Positions 38,337-46,763 of a stretch of DNA of 64,000 nucleotides are shown piece by piece. Made by a program: the position numbers and the translations under genes. How positions within the stretch are numbered: the stretch's first letter is position 1; each line of letters begins with the position of its first letter. The notes below the pieces were generated by a model. It did not search any database. It worked only from the letters and a program-made list of their open reading frames with translations, and was not told the DNA's origin. This stretch comes from Nonlabens sp. YIK11 (GTDB lineage: Bacteria > Bacteroidota > Bacteroidia > Flavobacteriales > Flavobacteriaceae): assembly GCF_001413925.1 (NCBI RefSeq), contig NZ_LBMJ01000001.1, forward strand, positions 2,086,001-2,150,000, read 5' to 3'.

Positions 38337-38776
38337 TTAGTTCCTGGCGTACTCGATCACAAAGCTACGTTCTAGATCAGTTATTCTCAAAGTATCCCGA
38401 CGCACACTCACGATGCTGCAAGCTTCAAAGATAGGATTGGTCAACACCAATTCGTCTGAAGCTAACTCGGTATTGAATTCATCTGCAAAACGGCAGCTGG
38501 TGGACAGTTCGTAGGGATCAAATTGAGGTTCTTCATATTGACCTTCAGAAATTAATTTTGCAGTATTGCCTTTGAACTCGTAGGTGCTGTATGGATAATC
38601 CACTCGCTTCCAGGTGCCTTGCAACTGGTTCTTCAATTCATTGATCTGTCCTGCAGGTCTGAGGTTTGGGGTTCCTCAATGATGTTTTCTTCAGTAGGTA
38701 TTTTTTCCTCAACATTTTTGCAGGAGAACATCGAGATGGCAATGAATAGCAAGACGGCTAGATTTGATTTGAACAT
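38337..38776 (-). pseudogene. Lipocalin-like lipoprotein gene split by an apparent frameshift
   Basis: Two frames read as one gene. From an ATG at 38776, 47 codons encode a lipoprotein signal (MFKSNLAVLLFIAISMFSC) and an acidic linker ending LQDRSMN, then TGA at 38635-38633. The rest (about 100 residues, LQGTWKRVDYPYSTYEFKG... to ITDLERSFVIEYARN) is in another frame whose only possible start is a TTG at 38636. Adding one base near 38650 would join LQD to INELKNQLQGTW, giving a normal lipocalin-like lipoprotein. Either the gene is broken, or there is a sequencing error, or the two frames are translated separately. The start/stop overlap is TTGA. Confidence 0.6.
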
Positions 38777-38828
38777 AGCTCTGGATAAATGGATGAATGG
38801 TGAATCGTACGATGTACTCTGTAATTGT

Positions 38829-38848
38829 TACGCTTTCGCGAAAGCGAA
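38829..38848. repeat. Palindromic repeat, one mismatch
   Basis: TACGCTTTCGCGAAAGCGAA, between the SET protein gene and the split lipoprotein gene. Confidence 0.92.
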
Positions 38849-38872
38849 TACCATTAAAAATGAATAACAGGA

Positions 38873-39466
38873 TTAAGCCTTTTCTGGGTCAAAATAATTG
38901 GTAAGTATGGATGCCATTTGTTCACGGCCTGCGGCAATGTGCTCTACTTTAGTCCACAGTGATTCTGGTAACAGAAACTTCATGGGTTGATCCAACTCTG
39001 GTATTTTGTGAAATACCGTTTTGATCTGCTCATCCCAAACCTCGTGGTAACGGGTTAGGTCATCTGGATAGACCATTTTGCGGTCGGTACCTTCATTCAT
39101 CGCCTCAAAAGGCTCCGAAATATTGAGGTAGCCATAATCGTCTGTCAATTGCTCGCCTGGTTGGATATCACGTATTGCGATCTCAAAATCATAGGCTGTG
39201 GTCAGACAGTTGGAATTAAAACTGTGATTCACAAATCTGCCTATATCCCAGCATAGAATCATGTTTCCCTTGTTGTTTCTAAAGGTGTAGGTATCGAGGA
39301 TTTCCTTGTAGACAAAGTCCATTTGCTCGTACTGTGCCGGCGTGAACTCGCGGTCCAGTTGGTCCAGTACCCATGTGATGGTACCTGCTGGAATGAGCTG
39401 TTTTGCCACGACTCCATAGCCTATTTCTTCACTTATAAAACGTACTTCGGTATGCGGATGTATCAC
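38873..39466 (-). CDS. SET domain protein
   Basis: A 197-residue protein. It shows the SET core in order: GYGVVAKQLIPAGTITW (the family's G-x-G-x-A...I-x-x-G-x-x-I), RFVNHSFNSNCL (NHS-x-x-x-N-C, SAM/lysine channel) and GEQLTDDYGYLN. SET enzymes methylate lysines on proteins; bacterial ones have few known targets. It lacks the Cys-rich post-SET region. The start is GTG at 39466; an upstream in-frame stop and no ATG leave little choice. Cytoplasmic. Confidence 0.85.
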   Translation of the reverse strand: MIHPHTEVRFISEEIGYGVVAKQLIPAGTITWVLDQLDREFTPAQYEQMDFVYKEILDTYTFRNNKGNMILCWDIGRFVNHSFNSNCLTTAYDFEIAIRDIQPGEQLTDDYGYLNISEPFEAMNEGTDRKMVYPDDLTRYHEVWDEQIKTVFHKIPELDQPMKFLLPESLWTKVEHIAAGREQMASILTNYFDPEKA

Positions 39467-39634
39467 CTTTATTTTGATTAAATGTTAGATCTAATGTATG
39501 TATATCTGCATTAGTTTTTCATTTTCTATTTCTTAAACTTACAAAATATTATACGTTGATTTACAGTTGATTAAGATAGATAATTCTTAAAATTTTATTT
39601 ATCATATCAATAGTGGTAATCAAATTTAAGGACG

Positions 39635-39642
39635 TACTTTTG
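39635..39642 (+). promoter_or_regulatory. -7 promoter box TACTTTTG of the J/KTSC gene
   Basis: A perfect TAnnTTTG, 21 bases before the chosen ATG at 39664. It rules out an in-frame start at 39613, which would lie upstream of the promoter. Confidence 0.6.
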
Positions 39643-39663
39643 CGCGTTTTAAAAAATGCGATT

Positions 39664-40113
39664 ATGAAGCGTATCAATCAGTATAAAAAGATGTTTAGTG
39701 TAGAAGGACCCATTGAGCTTAAAGAGCTTAAGAAGTCTTACCGCAATCTTGTAAAAGAATGGCATCCTGATAAATTCCAGGACGGTGATGAGAAGAAAGA
39801 AGAAGCCGAGGTGATGAGCCGTCAAATTATTGATGGGTACCATTTTCTGGTAAGTATCGCTCCAGAAACCAAAGAAGCAAATCTAGAAGCCTACAAGGAA
39901 ACCACTACCAATACCGGAATCGAGGATTTTGACCATAAAGGGCAAGTGTTGGAAATCACCTTTACAGATGGTAGTACGTATGAATACTTTGGCGTACAAA
40001 AGCCTATTTTTCAAAAGTTGATCAACGCACCTAACAGGTATCGTTTTGCAAAACGCAATATCTTCAACGACTATTTATATCGCAAGAGCAAGAAGGATCA
40101 AGAAATGGCATAA
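39664..40113 (+). CDS. J-domain and KTSC-domain fusion protein
   Basis: A 149-residue cytoplasmic protein. The N-terminal ~70 residues are a J-like domain with the HPD motif (KEWHPDKFQDGD, residues ~34-45), which in DnaJ proteins stimulates the Hsp70 ATPase. The C-terminal ~65 residues are a KTSC domain: LEITFTDGSTYEYFGVQKPIFQKLINAP and FAKRNIFNDYLYR. KTSC domains are found with lysyl-tRNA synthetase and alone, and are thought to bind nucleic acid. The fusion could link DnaK to an RNA or ribosome target; that is inference. Monocistronic with a strong terminator. Confidence 0.82.
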   Translation: MKRINQYKKMFSVEGPIELKELKKSYRNLVKEWHPDKFQDGDEKKEEAEVMSRQIIDGYHFLVSIAPETKEANLEAYKETTTNTGIEDFDHKGQVLEITFTDGSTYEYFGVQKPIFQKLINAPNRYRFAKRNIFNDYLYRKSKKDQEMA

Positions 40114-40137
40114 CCAGCTATACTGACTATAAATGAT

Positions 40138-40167
40138 AAAGCCTCTCCAAATAGGAGAGGCTTTTTT
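40138..40167 (+). terminator. Rho-independent terminator of the J/KTSC gene
   Basis: Stem AAAGCCTCTCC / GGAGAGGCTTT with a 5-base loop, followed by T6. Confidence 0.9.
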
Positions 40168-40170
40168 GTG

Positions 40171-40210
40171 TTCGCTTTCTTGTTTGCAGACAGCCAGAAG
40201 CGAAAGCAAA
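40171..40210. repeat. Palindromic repeat, composite form, decayed
   Basis: TTCGCTTT, about 20 bases of degenerate insert, then a CGAAAGC-containing right arm. It sits right after a terminator T run. Confidence 0.6.
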
Positions 40211-40281
40211 TTGCTTAAAAACCTCATGCTTCAATCTTTCTTTTCACAAGAACAGAGTCTTTAACTTCAATGTCCAACAAC

Positions 40282-40309
40282 AAAAAAGGCTACCCAAATG
40301 AGTAGCCCT
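40282..40309 (-). terminator. Terminator of the secreted protein gene at 40335
   Basis: Stem GGCTAC / GTAGCC (extended by a C/G pair), followed on the minus strand by T6. Confidence 0.75.
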
Positions 40310-40334
40310 TTAGTCAAGTTGTGTGTGTTTGTAT

Positions 40335-40907
40335 TTAGATCGTGAAGTTTTGTACAAAATTGCGATCACCAGTATTCATAACGACGGTGTAGGCTCCTTT
40401 TTGTGAAGCAGACAGTTGATACACTCGATTCAAAATGGTCGCTCCCGTGATGATATCTGTGTGAATCAACACGCCATTGTAGTATAATTCTACATTTAGA
40501 GGTGCGTTAGTCAATGATAGTTGGGAAACGATCAAGTGCTCGTTGTCCAGTCGCACTGTTGGCTTGAATATTTTGTATTCAGAATCCTGAATAAACCTAA
40601 CTCTGTTGCCTTGAATGGTAAAAGACTTGACAATGATCTCACAATCCTTGCTCAATTCAATAAAGTAGGTGCCGTTTTCTAGAGCGGTAAGGTCAAATCT
40701 TTTGGCATAAGTACCGTTCCCGGCAACGACCTCTTTATATAAGGTAATATTAGAGTTGTCCTTAATGGTAATCTGTTGTCCTTTCTTGACATTTGAAAAT
40801 TGCAAGGTGGTCACGCTTGCAGATGATACGATTTCGATTTCAGTGGAGTAGCCGTTAAGTGCTGTAAGCATTAAGGCAGTCAGTACGATGTGTTTTAGTG
40901 TTTTCAT
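40335..40907 (-). CDS. Secreted hypothetical protein
   Basis: A 190-residue protein with a signal peptide (MKTLKHIVLTALMLTALNGYS). The mature part is a beta-rich domain: VKKGQQITIKDNSNITLYK, LENGTYFIELSKD, and a second half with KGAYTVVMNTGD. It resembles the beta-sandwich folds of T9SS sorting domains, but there is no cargo in front and the NP motif is absent. A known Bacteroidota family by shape, function unknown. A -7 box TAACTTTG lies upstream at 40937-40944. Confidence 0.7.
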   Translation of the reverse strand: MKTLKHIVLTALMLTALNGYSTEIEIVSSASVTTLQFSNVKKGQQITIKDNSNITLYKEVVAGNGTYAKRFDLTALENGTYFIELSKDCEIIVKSFTIQGNRVRFIQDSEYKIFKPTVRLDNEHLIVSQLSLTNAPLNVELYYNGVLIHTDIITGATILNRVYQLSASQKGAYTVVMNTGDRNFVQNFTI

Positions 40908-40936
40908 AGTAATCAGTTTTTAACTGTTATACATGG

Positions 40937-40944
40937 CAAAGTTA
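40937..40944 (-). promoter_or_regulatory. -7 promoter box TAACTTTG
   Basis: A perfect TAnnTTTG, 29 bases before the start of the secreted protein gene. Confidence 0.45.
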
Positions 40945-41086
40945 TATAGCTATGCATGCATAGAAAACATCATATTTGATCACTTTGTATACTAAATTAA
41001 CATTTAGGTTATTAACTAAAACGTTTTCGTATTAAAATACCATATTTTTAGGGTAATAGAGTAGCATTTGAATATTTGGGATGTAG

Positions 41087-41094
41087 TACATTTG
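41087..41094 (+). promoter_or_regulatory. -7 promoter box TACATTTG of the AraC gene
   Basis: A perfect TAnnTTTG only 7 bases before the ATG at 41102, so the mRNA leader would be almost absent. TTTG at 41067-41070 is a possible -33 box with a short (16-base) spacer. Confidence 0.5.
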
Positions 41095-41101
41095 TAGTGT
41101 T

Positions 41102-41980
41102 ATGAAAGACATGCAATTACGTAAACCAGTCCTCAAGAAAGTTCATCCAGAAATGAAGAGTACCGTCTTTGTGAGCAGGAGCACCACAGAGCGTATCGAC
41201 TGGAAACCTTTCTGGCATTATCATCCAGAAATAGAGTTGGTTTATGTAGATAAAGGTCAAGGCAAGCGCCATATAGGGAACCACATGTCTTATTATAACA
41301 ACAGCCAGCTTATCTTGATAGGGTCCAACCTACCACATATAGGTTATACGGATAGTCCCAATCACGGTTCTGAACTACTTGTTCAATTCCTACCCGACTT
41401 TTTGGGAAAGGATTTTCTGGAACGACCAGCGACACAACCTATCAAGCAGCTTTTTGAAAGGGCAAAAAACGGAATCGTTTTCCTCAAACCGGTGAAGGAG
41501 CAAATAGGAGACAAGCTTCATCAATTGAATGAAGTAGAAGGTTTTGAGCGTATCCTGTTATTATTGGACATTTTAAATACGCTGGCAACTACCGAACATT
41601 ACGAGATCCTCAATGCCGAAAAGTTTGTGTTTGAAACCGACCATCAAAATAATTCTAAGATGGAGACCATTTACAAACACATCAACCAAAACTTTAAGGA
41701 GCACATCTCATTGGACGAGATCGCTGATAAGGTAAGCATGACCGTTCCAGCGTTTTGTAGGTACTTCAAAAAATCTACAGGAAAAACTTTTACTAAACTA
41801 GTCAACGAGTACCGTGTGGTTCACGCCACAAAACTATTGGCAGAAAGTCCCATGAGCATTAGCGATGTGGCTTTTGAATGTGGCTTCAATAATTTCTCAC
41901 ACTTCAATAAACTGTTTAAGGAAGTCACTGGTAAAAGCGCCAGTAAATACCGCGCCGGATTAAAGCAGATGGTTGGGTAG
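41102..41980 (+). CDS. AraC family transcriptional regulator with cupin domain
   Basis: A 292-residue protein. The N-terminal half is a cupin sensor (residues ~25-100: WHYHPEIELVYVDKGQG, NSQLILIGSNLPHIGYTD). The C-terminal ~100 residues have the two AraC helix-turn-helix motifs: ISLDEIADKVSMTVPAFCRY and SISDVAFECGFNNFSHFNKLFK. It binds a small ligand, probably a sugar or related compound, and controls nearby or distant genes; no catabolic operon is adjacent. Its start is only 7 bases after a -7 box. Confidence 0.92.
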   Translation: MKDMQLRKPVLKKVHPEMKSTVFVSRSTTERIDWKPFWHYHPEIELVYVDKGQGKRHIGNHMSYYNNSQLILIGSNLPHIGYTDSPNHGSELLVQFLPDFLGKDFLERPATQPIKQLFERAKNGIVFLKPVKEQIGDKLHQLNEVEGFERILLLLDILNTLATTEHYEILNAEKFVFETDHQNNSKMETIYKHINQNFKEHISLDEIADKVSMTVPAFCRYFKKSTGKTFTKLVNEYRVVHATKLLAESPMSISDVAFECGFNNFSHFNKLFKEVTGKSASKYRAGLKQMVG

Positions 41981-41992
41981 ATTCTAGCTAGA

Positions 41993-42418
41993 TTATTCAA
42001 TGCTATTCATGTAATTGAATAAATCTTGAGGGTCAATTTCGTTTTTCAAGATTGAGTTGAAATATTCTCCAGAGTTCTTTAGGAATTCATTGGAATTATA
42101 AGGTGATTCTTTGGCGCATATTATTAGATTATAATCTGATAAGTATCGAACTCTAAGTTCCGAATTTTTTGCGTCTACAACCTTATCATTAATAATTGTA
42201 CTTCCGTCATCGAAGCTTTGCCTAGTGATTTTTCTGTCTCTTTTATTTTTACGTTTTAGCAAACCGTATTCTTCCCAGCTATAACCGAAGTCTGAAATGT
42301 TTTTTAAAATATCTGTTTCGGACGTTTCGTAAAGACCTGTTTTATATTCCCCATGTACTTCAACGTATACGAAATCTCTCTTATAGTTGTTTCCTCTATA
42401 AGCTGCTATTCTTTTAAT
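41993..42418 (-). CDS. C-terminal part of a probable single gene with 42414-43013 (frame-shifted)
   Basis: The open frame runs from just after an in-frame TAA to 41993. Its only upstream start is ATT at 42418-42416 (giving IKRIAAYRGNNYKRDF); the first standard start, TTG at 42262, would lose a conserved-looking block (YVEVHGEYKTGLYE, YSWEEYGL). ATT overlaps the TAA of the preceding gene (42416-42414). Deleting one A from the A6 run at the junction fuses the two frames as NHDRLK-IKRIAAYRGNN. I therefore read this as the C-terminal half of a ~340-residue membrane protein of unknown function that has a frameshift or a sequencing error. The sequence is A+T-rich. Confidence 0.6.
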   Translation of the reverse strand: MKRIAAYRGNNYKRDFVYVEVHGEYKTGLYETSETDILKNISDFGYSWEEYGLLKRKNKRDRKITRQSFDDGSTIINDKVVDAKNSELRVRYLSDYNLIICAKESPYNSNEFLKNSGEYFNSILKNEIDPQDLFNYMNSIE

Positions 42419-43013
42419 TTTTTAAACGATCATGATTAAGTAAAAATGTTGATCTGTCAATTTTTGTGGCAAAGTCAATTTTCATATTATGATTTGCTCG
42501 AAACCACCAACTGGGGTCTGTATGAAATTCGGATTCCCAATTGTCAAATACCAACGGGTCCTTTAGCAGGACTTCCAATCTTTGGATAGCTATTTTTGGA
42601 TTATTAAACCATCCTAAACCTCTCACATCTGGGAACGCTTCGGACATTCTTCGATGGAAGAAGGATGTAGAAGTTTCAGTTATACAAATTTTCTCAGGTT
42701 CATTGATATCGCTAGGAAAATTCTTGCGTTTCCTGATCTGGATTAAGTAATTAAATATTTTTTTTGCATAGATACTGAGTAATATAATTAGGAAAATAAA
42801 TATTAACCAAAGCGGAAATACAACCTCAGAAGTCAAAAAATATTTGGTAGATGCAACAACCTTACTTAGACTTAATTCGCCGAATAATAATTGAAATAAT
42901 GAGCTTACTATAAAACCAATTCCGGTAAGAATTGAAATAATTAGAAATGCTATCACTTTACTCCCAACGGTATCATGCCATGACTTTCTGATGAATTTTT
43001 TAATTGATCCCAT
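42414..43013 (-). CDS. Membrane protein, N-terminal part of a probable frame-shifted gene
   Basis: A 199-residue protein with two membrane helices (residues ~19-44 and ~62-83) and a cytoplasmic tail of about 115 residues that is rich in Trp and Phe (FFHRRMSEAFPDVRGLGWF, WWFRANHN). It ends DRLKN-TAA at an A6 run, and the next frame continues the sequence naturally (see 41993-42418). Family unknown. It begins 6 bases after purL and is probably co-transcribed, but its A+T-rich composition differs from purL. Confidence 0.65.
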   Translation of the reverse strand: MGSIKKFIRKSWHDTVGSKVIAFLIISILTGIGFIVSSLFQLLFGELSLSKVVASTKYFLTSEVVFPLWLIFIFLIILLSIYAKKIFNYLIQIRKRKNFPSDINEPEKICITETSTSFFHRRMSEAFPDVRGLGWFNNPKIAIQRLEVLLKDPLVFDNWESEFHTDPSWWFRANHNMKIDFATKIDRSTFLLNHDRLKN

Positions 43014-43019
43014 AATTAA

Positions 43020-46000
43020 TCAATTCTTCTCCAACCAAACCCTAGCATTCACAAAGGCTTCTAACCAAGGCGTTACCACATCATCTTTACGATCTGATGG
43101 GTAGTAACCCCAATTCCACGGGAATGAGCTGCGTTCCAAGTGTGGCATCATCACTAGGTGACGACCGTCTTCTGAATTAAGCATGGCGGCATTATAATCA
43201 GAGCCGTTAGGATTTGCAGGGTAGCCTTCATAAGCGTAAGTCGCTGGTATTTGGTAGGCACTACGATCCTTTGGTAACTGGAATTTTCCTTCACCATGCG
43301 CGGCCCAGATGCCTAGTTTGCTTCCTGCTAAGGATTTCAGCATGATGGAATTGTTCTGTGCAATCTCTACGCTCGTGAAATTACATTCAAACTTACCGCT
43401 GTCGTTATGAAGCATTTTAGGTTTCTCATCGTGATCTGGATTGATCAATCCTAATTCCACAAACAATTGACAACCATTACAGACTCCAATACTCATGGTA
43501 TCTGGTCTAGCAAAAAAGTTTTTCAGCGCTGCATTTGCCTTGTCATTATAGAGAAAGGCACCAGCCCAACCTTTGGCGCTTCCTAAAACGTCGCTGTTGG
43601 AAAACCCTCCAACCGCTGCTATGAATTGTACATCTTCCAGATTTTCACGACCGCTAATCAAGTCGGTCATGTGGACGTCCAGCACTTCAAAGCCAGCGAG
43701 ATACATGGCGCGCGCCATCTCACGTTCAGAATTACTACCTTTTTCTCTGATGACTGCGGCTTTTATTCTTTTGGTAGGCAAGGCTGGTAATTTCCCGTCA
43801 AATTTTGATGGGAACTCAAACTGCAACGGTTGCTTTTTATAGTTTTCAAATCGCTCGTCGGCTTTGGCTGTTCCCGATTGCTGGCGGTCGAGTAGGTGAG
43901 AAGTCTCATACCATACATCGCGCAGCTCGTTGATATCTAACGTATTTCCATTGAATTTCAATGTTGCTTCGGCAGTGGCGGTTCCTATTTTGTAAAAGGC
44001 GACACCACTGTTAGCCAACTCTTTTTCAATCGATGTATCAGTGGTTTGGAGCACGATCCCGGCATTTTCAGAGAACAATGTTTTGATCAAATCGTCACCC
44101 AATTCAGACAAGTCCAGATCCATTCCTACATTTTGCGATGGGAAACACATTTCCAATAAGGTGGTGATCAGTCCGCCGCTGGCAACGTCGTGACCTGCAA
44201 GCACTTTGCCTTGCTTGATGAACTGCTGGATGGAAGTAAACGCTTTCGCGAAAGCGGAAACATTCAACACATCTGGACAAGTTTTTCCAACGGCATTTTG
44301 AGTTTGCGCAAAGCTGGAGCCACCTAATTCCAAAGCCGTGCTGCTCATGTTGATATAATAAATAGGTGCATCCACATCGCGCTGTAAAACAGGCTCAACC
44401 ACCTTTGTAATATCATCGCAAGAGCCAACGGTACTGATGATAACGGTTCCAGGCGCCAGCACATCCATGTCTGGATATTTTTGCTTCATGCTTAAACTGT
44501 CCTTACCTGTTGGGATGTTGATGCCTAGATCGATTGCAAATTTACTAACAGCTTCTACCGCGGCGTATAATCTAGCGTCCTCACCAGGATTGTTACAAGG
44601 CCACATCCAGTTGGCACTAAGGCTTACTCCTTTAAGTCCTTTTTCCAGCGGTGCAAAAACCAGATTCGTCAAAGCCTCTGCAATCGCATTGCGCGAGCCA
44701 GCTGCAGGATTGATAAGCGCGGCCACAGGTGCGTGTCCAATGGTGGTAGCGACGCCATTTTTGCCCTGGTAGTCCATGGCCATGACACCTACATTATTGA
44801 GTGGCAACTGCAGCTCGCCGCAGGTTTGCTGTTTAGCTACACGACCGGTCACGCAACGGTCTACTTTGTTGGTAAGCCAGTCTTTACAAGCCACAGCCTC
44901 TAGTTTCAGGACTTGCTCGACATATTTTTTAAGGTCTTCTTGATCGTATGAGATGTCTTGATATGTGCGAGCAATGGTGGTATCATTCATGATCGTTTTA
45001 GGACTCGAACCGAACATGTCTTCCAACGCCAGATCCATTGGGCTGCGACCATCTTTCTCGCTAAAGGTGAATCGATTGTCGCCGGTAACCTTACCAACTT
45101 TATAGAGTGGTGCGCGCTCGCGAGCGGCTATTTCTTCTAGGATAGGAGTATCGCCGGCATCCATGACCAGACCCATGCGTTCCTGGGATTCATTACCTAT
45201 CAACTCCTTACGAGAAAGTGTAGGATCACCAACTGGTAAGGCATCCACATCTATAGTACCACCAGTTTCTTCCACTAATTCTGATAGACAGTTCAAGTGT
45301 CCTCCAGCGCCGTGATCGTGAATGGATTTTATGGGGTTGTTCTCGCTTTCTACTAGGCCACGTATGGCATTGGCAGCACGTTTTTGCATTTCGGGATTAG
45401 AGCGTTGCACGGCATTGAGTTCCAGTCCTGAATCTAGAGCTCCTGTATCTGCACTGCTCACGGCAGCGCCGCCCATTCCTATGCGGTAATTATCACCACC
45501 CATGACGATGATGTCGTCGCCAGTTTCTGGTGTTTTTTTCAAGGCTTGGGAACGTTTTCCATAACCTATACCACCAGCCTGCATGATGACTTTGTCAAAA
45601 CCTAGATTTTGATCAGCTTCTTTATGCTCAAAGGTCAACACAGATCCAACGATCAATGGCTGCCCAAATTTGTTTCCAAAATCACTAGCACCATTAGACG
45701 CCTTGATCAAGATATCCATAGGTGTTTGATACAACCATTTTCTGGCTTCAAAACCTTTTTCCCATGGACGCTCATCGTTCAATCTGGAATAACTGGTCAT
45801 GTAAACGGCTGTTCCTGCCAGTGGCAAGGATCCTTGACCACCAGCCAGTCGATCACGTATTTCTCCACCAGATCCTGTGGCCGCACCATTAAATGGCTCT
45901 ACGGTTGTTGGGAAGTTGTGAGTTTCTGCCTTTAACGATATCACGCTATCAAAAAGGCTGGTTTGATAAACCTCTGGTTTGTTGGGCGTTTTGGGCGCAA

Positions 46001-46661
46001 ATTGCTCCGCATTTGGACCATTGACGAAAGCCACGTTATCAGAATAAGCACTAACGATCTCGTTGGGGTTTTGCTTGCTTGTTTCTTTGATAAGTTTGAA
46101 TAAGGAAGTAGGTTTTTCCTCGCCATCGATGATAAAAGTCCCATTGAAGATCTTGTGACGGCAGTGCTCTGAATTCACTTGAGAAAATCCAAAAACCTCA
46201 CTATCCGTAAGCTTGCGATCCAACTTCTCTGACAACGCTATGAGATAATCAATCTCATCGTCACTAAGTGAAAGTCCTTCCTGCATGTTGTACGCGGCGA
46301 TATCATCTACTTCCAGAACACCATCTGCTGCAACATTGATTTCAAATTGCGACTGGTCAAGACCGTCAAATTTGACTTGTAACATCTTGTCGTAGGCCGA
46401 GTTTTCCGTACAGGCGACAAACTCTTCAATGCGAGTGATGCCTTTGATTTCCATGTTTTGGGTGATCTCTACCGCATTGGTAGACCATGGTGTAATCGTC
46501 GTTGCACGTGGTCCCGTAAAATAACCTGGTATGGCTTCGGCCTCTAATTTAAGGGCATCGGCAAAGAGCCATTGTAGTTTTTTATCGTCTTCTTCAGTAA
46601 GATGGGAAGAGGTTTGTACTGCGTAAATTTTCTTGGTGGGATTTCCGTAAAAATGGATCAT
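43020..46661 (-). CDS. purL: Phosphoribosylformylglycinamidine synthase (single-chain)
   Basis: A 1213-residue, full-length single-chain FGAM synthase, catalysing the fourth step of purine biosynthesis with ATP and glutamine. In order: N-terminal PurS-like region; linker; two AIRS-type ATP-binding halves (for example GGQGSLPLAGTAVYM, HDHGAGGHLNCLSELVEE); then the C-terminal glutamine amidotransferase with GVCNGCQLF (catalytic Cys) and MPHLERSSFPW (His/Glu). The dispersed palindrome at 44241 is in frame and encodes SAFAKAFT. No other pur genes are nearby. The gene below it starts 6 bases after the stop. Confidence 0.96.
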   Translation of the reverse strand: MIHFYGNPTKKIYAVQTSSHLTEEDDKKLQWLFADALKLEAEAIPGYFTGPRATTITPWSTNAVEITQNMEIKGITRIEEFVACTENSAYDKMLQVKFDGLDQSQFEINVAADGVLEVDDIAAYNMQEGLSLSDDEIDYLIALSEKLDRKLTDSEVFGFSQVNSEHCRHKIFNGTFIIDGEEKPTSLFKLIKETSKQNPNEIVSAYSDNVAFVNGPNAEQFAPKTPNKPEVYQTSLFDSVISLKAETHNFPTTVEPFNGAATGSGGEIRDRLAGGQGSLPLAGTAVYMTSYSRLNDERPWEKGFEARKWLYQTPMDILIKASNGASDFGNKFGQPLIVGSVLTFEHKEADQNLGFDKVIMQAGGIGYGKRSQALKKTPETGDDIIVMGGDNYRIGMGGAAVSSADTGALDSGLELNAVQRSNPEMQKRAANAIRGLVESENNPIKSIHDHGAGGHLNCLSELVEETGGTIDVDALPVGDPTLSRKELIGNESQERMGLVMDAGDTPILEEIAARERAPLYKVGKVTGDNRFTFSEKDGRSPMDLALEDMFGSSPKTIMNDTTIARTYQDISYDQEDLKKYVEQVLKLEAVACKDWLTNKVDRCVTGRVAKQQTCGELQLPLNNVGVMAMDYQGKNGVATTIGHAPVAALINPAAGSRNAIAEALTNLVFAPLEKGLKGVSLSANWMWPCNNPGEDARLYAAVEAVSKFAIDLGINIPTGKDSLSMKQKYPDMDVLAPGTVIISTVGSCDDITKVVEPVLQRDVDAPIYYINMSSTALELGGSSFAQTQNAVGKTCPDVLNVSAFAKAFTSIQQFIKQGKVLAGHDVASGGLITTLLEMCFPSQNVGMDLDLSELGDDLIKTLFSENAGIVLQTTDTSIEKELANSGVAFYKIGTATAEATLKFNGNTLDINELRDVWYETSHLLDRQQSGTAKADERFENYKKQPLQFEFPSKFDGKLPALPTKRIKAAVIREKGSNSEREMARAMYLAGFEVLDVHMTDLISGRENLEDVQFIAAVGGFSNSDVLGSAKGWAGAFLYNDKANAALKNFFARPDTMSIGVCNGCQLFVELGLINPDHDEKPKMLHNDSGKFECNFTSVEIAQNNSIMLKSLAGSKLGIWAAHGEGKFQLPKDRSAYQIPATYAYEGYPANPNGSDYNAAMLNSEDGRHLVMMPHLERSSFPWNWGYYPSDRKDDVVTPWLEAFVNARVWLEKN
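44241..44256. repeat. Palindromic repeat core inside purL
   Basis: CGCTTTCGCGAAAGCG. It is read in frame as AFAKA (minus strand). Confidence 0.92.
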
Positions 46662-46721
46662 TGCGAGCGCTTTTGTGGCTGTTACAAAGATAGTTTTTTA
46701 GGATGGTATTTGATGGGAATA

Positions 46722-46737
46722 CGCTTTCGCGAAAGCG
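46722..46737. repeat. Palindromic repeat core
   Basis: CGCTTTCGCGAAAGCG, with outer bases degenerate (TA.. / ..GAA), between purL and the GNAT gene. Confidence 0.9.
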
Positions 46738-46763
46738 GAATTACCACCAGCTTTTTAACAATA

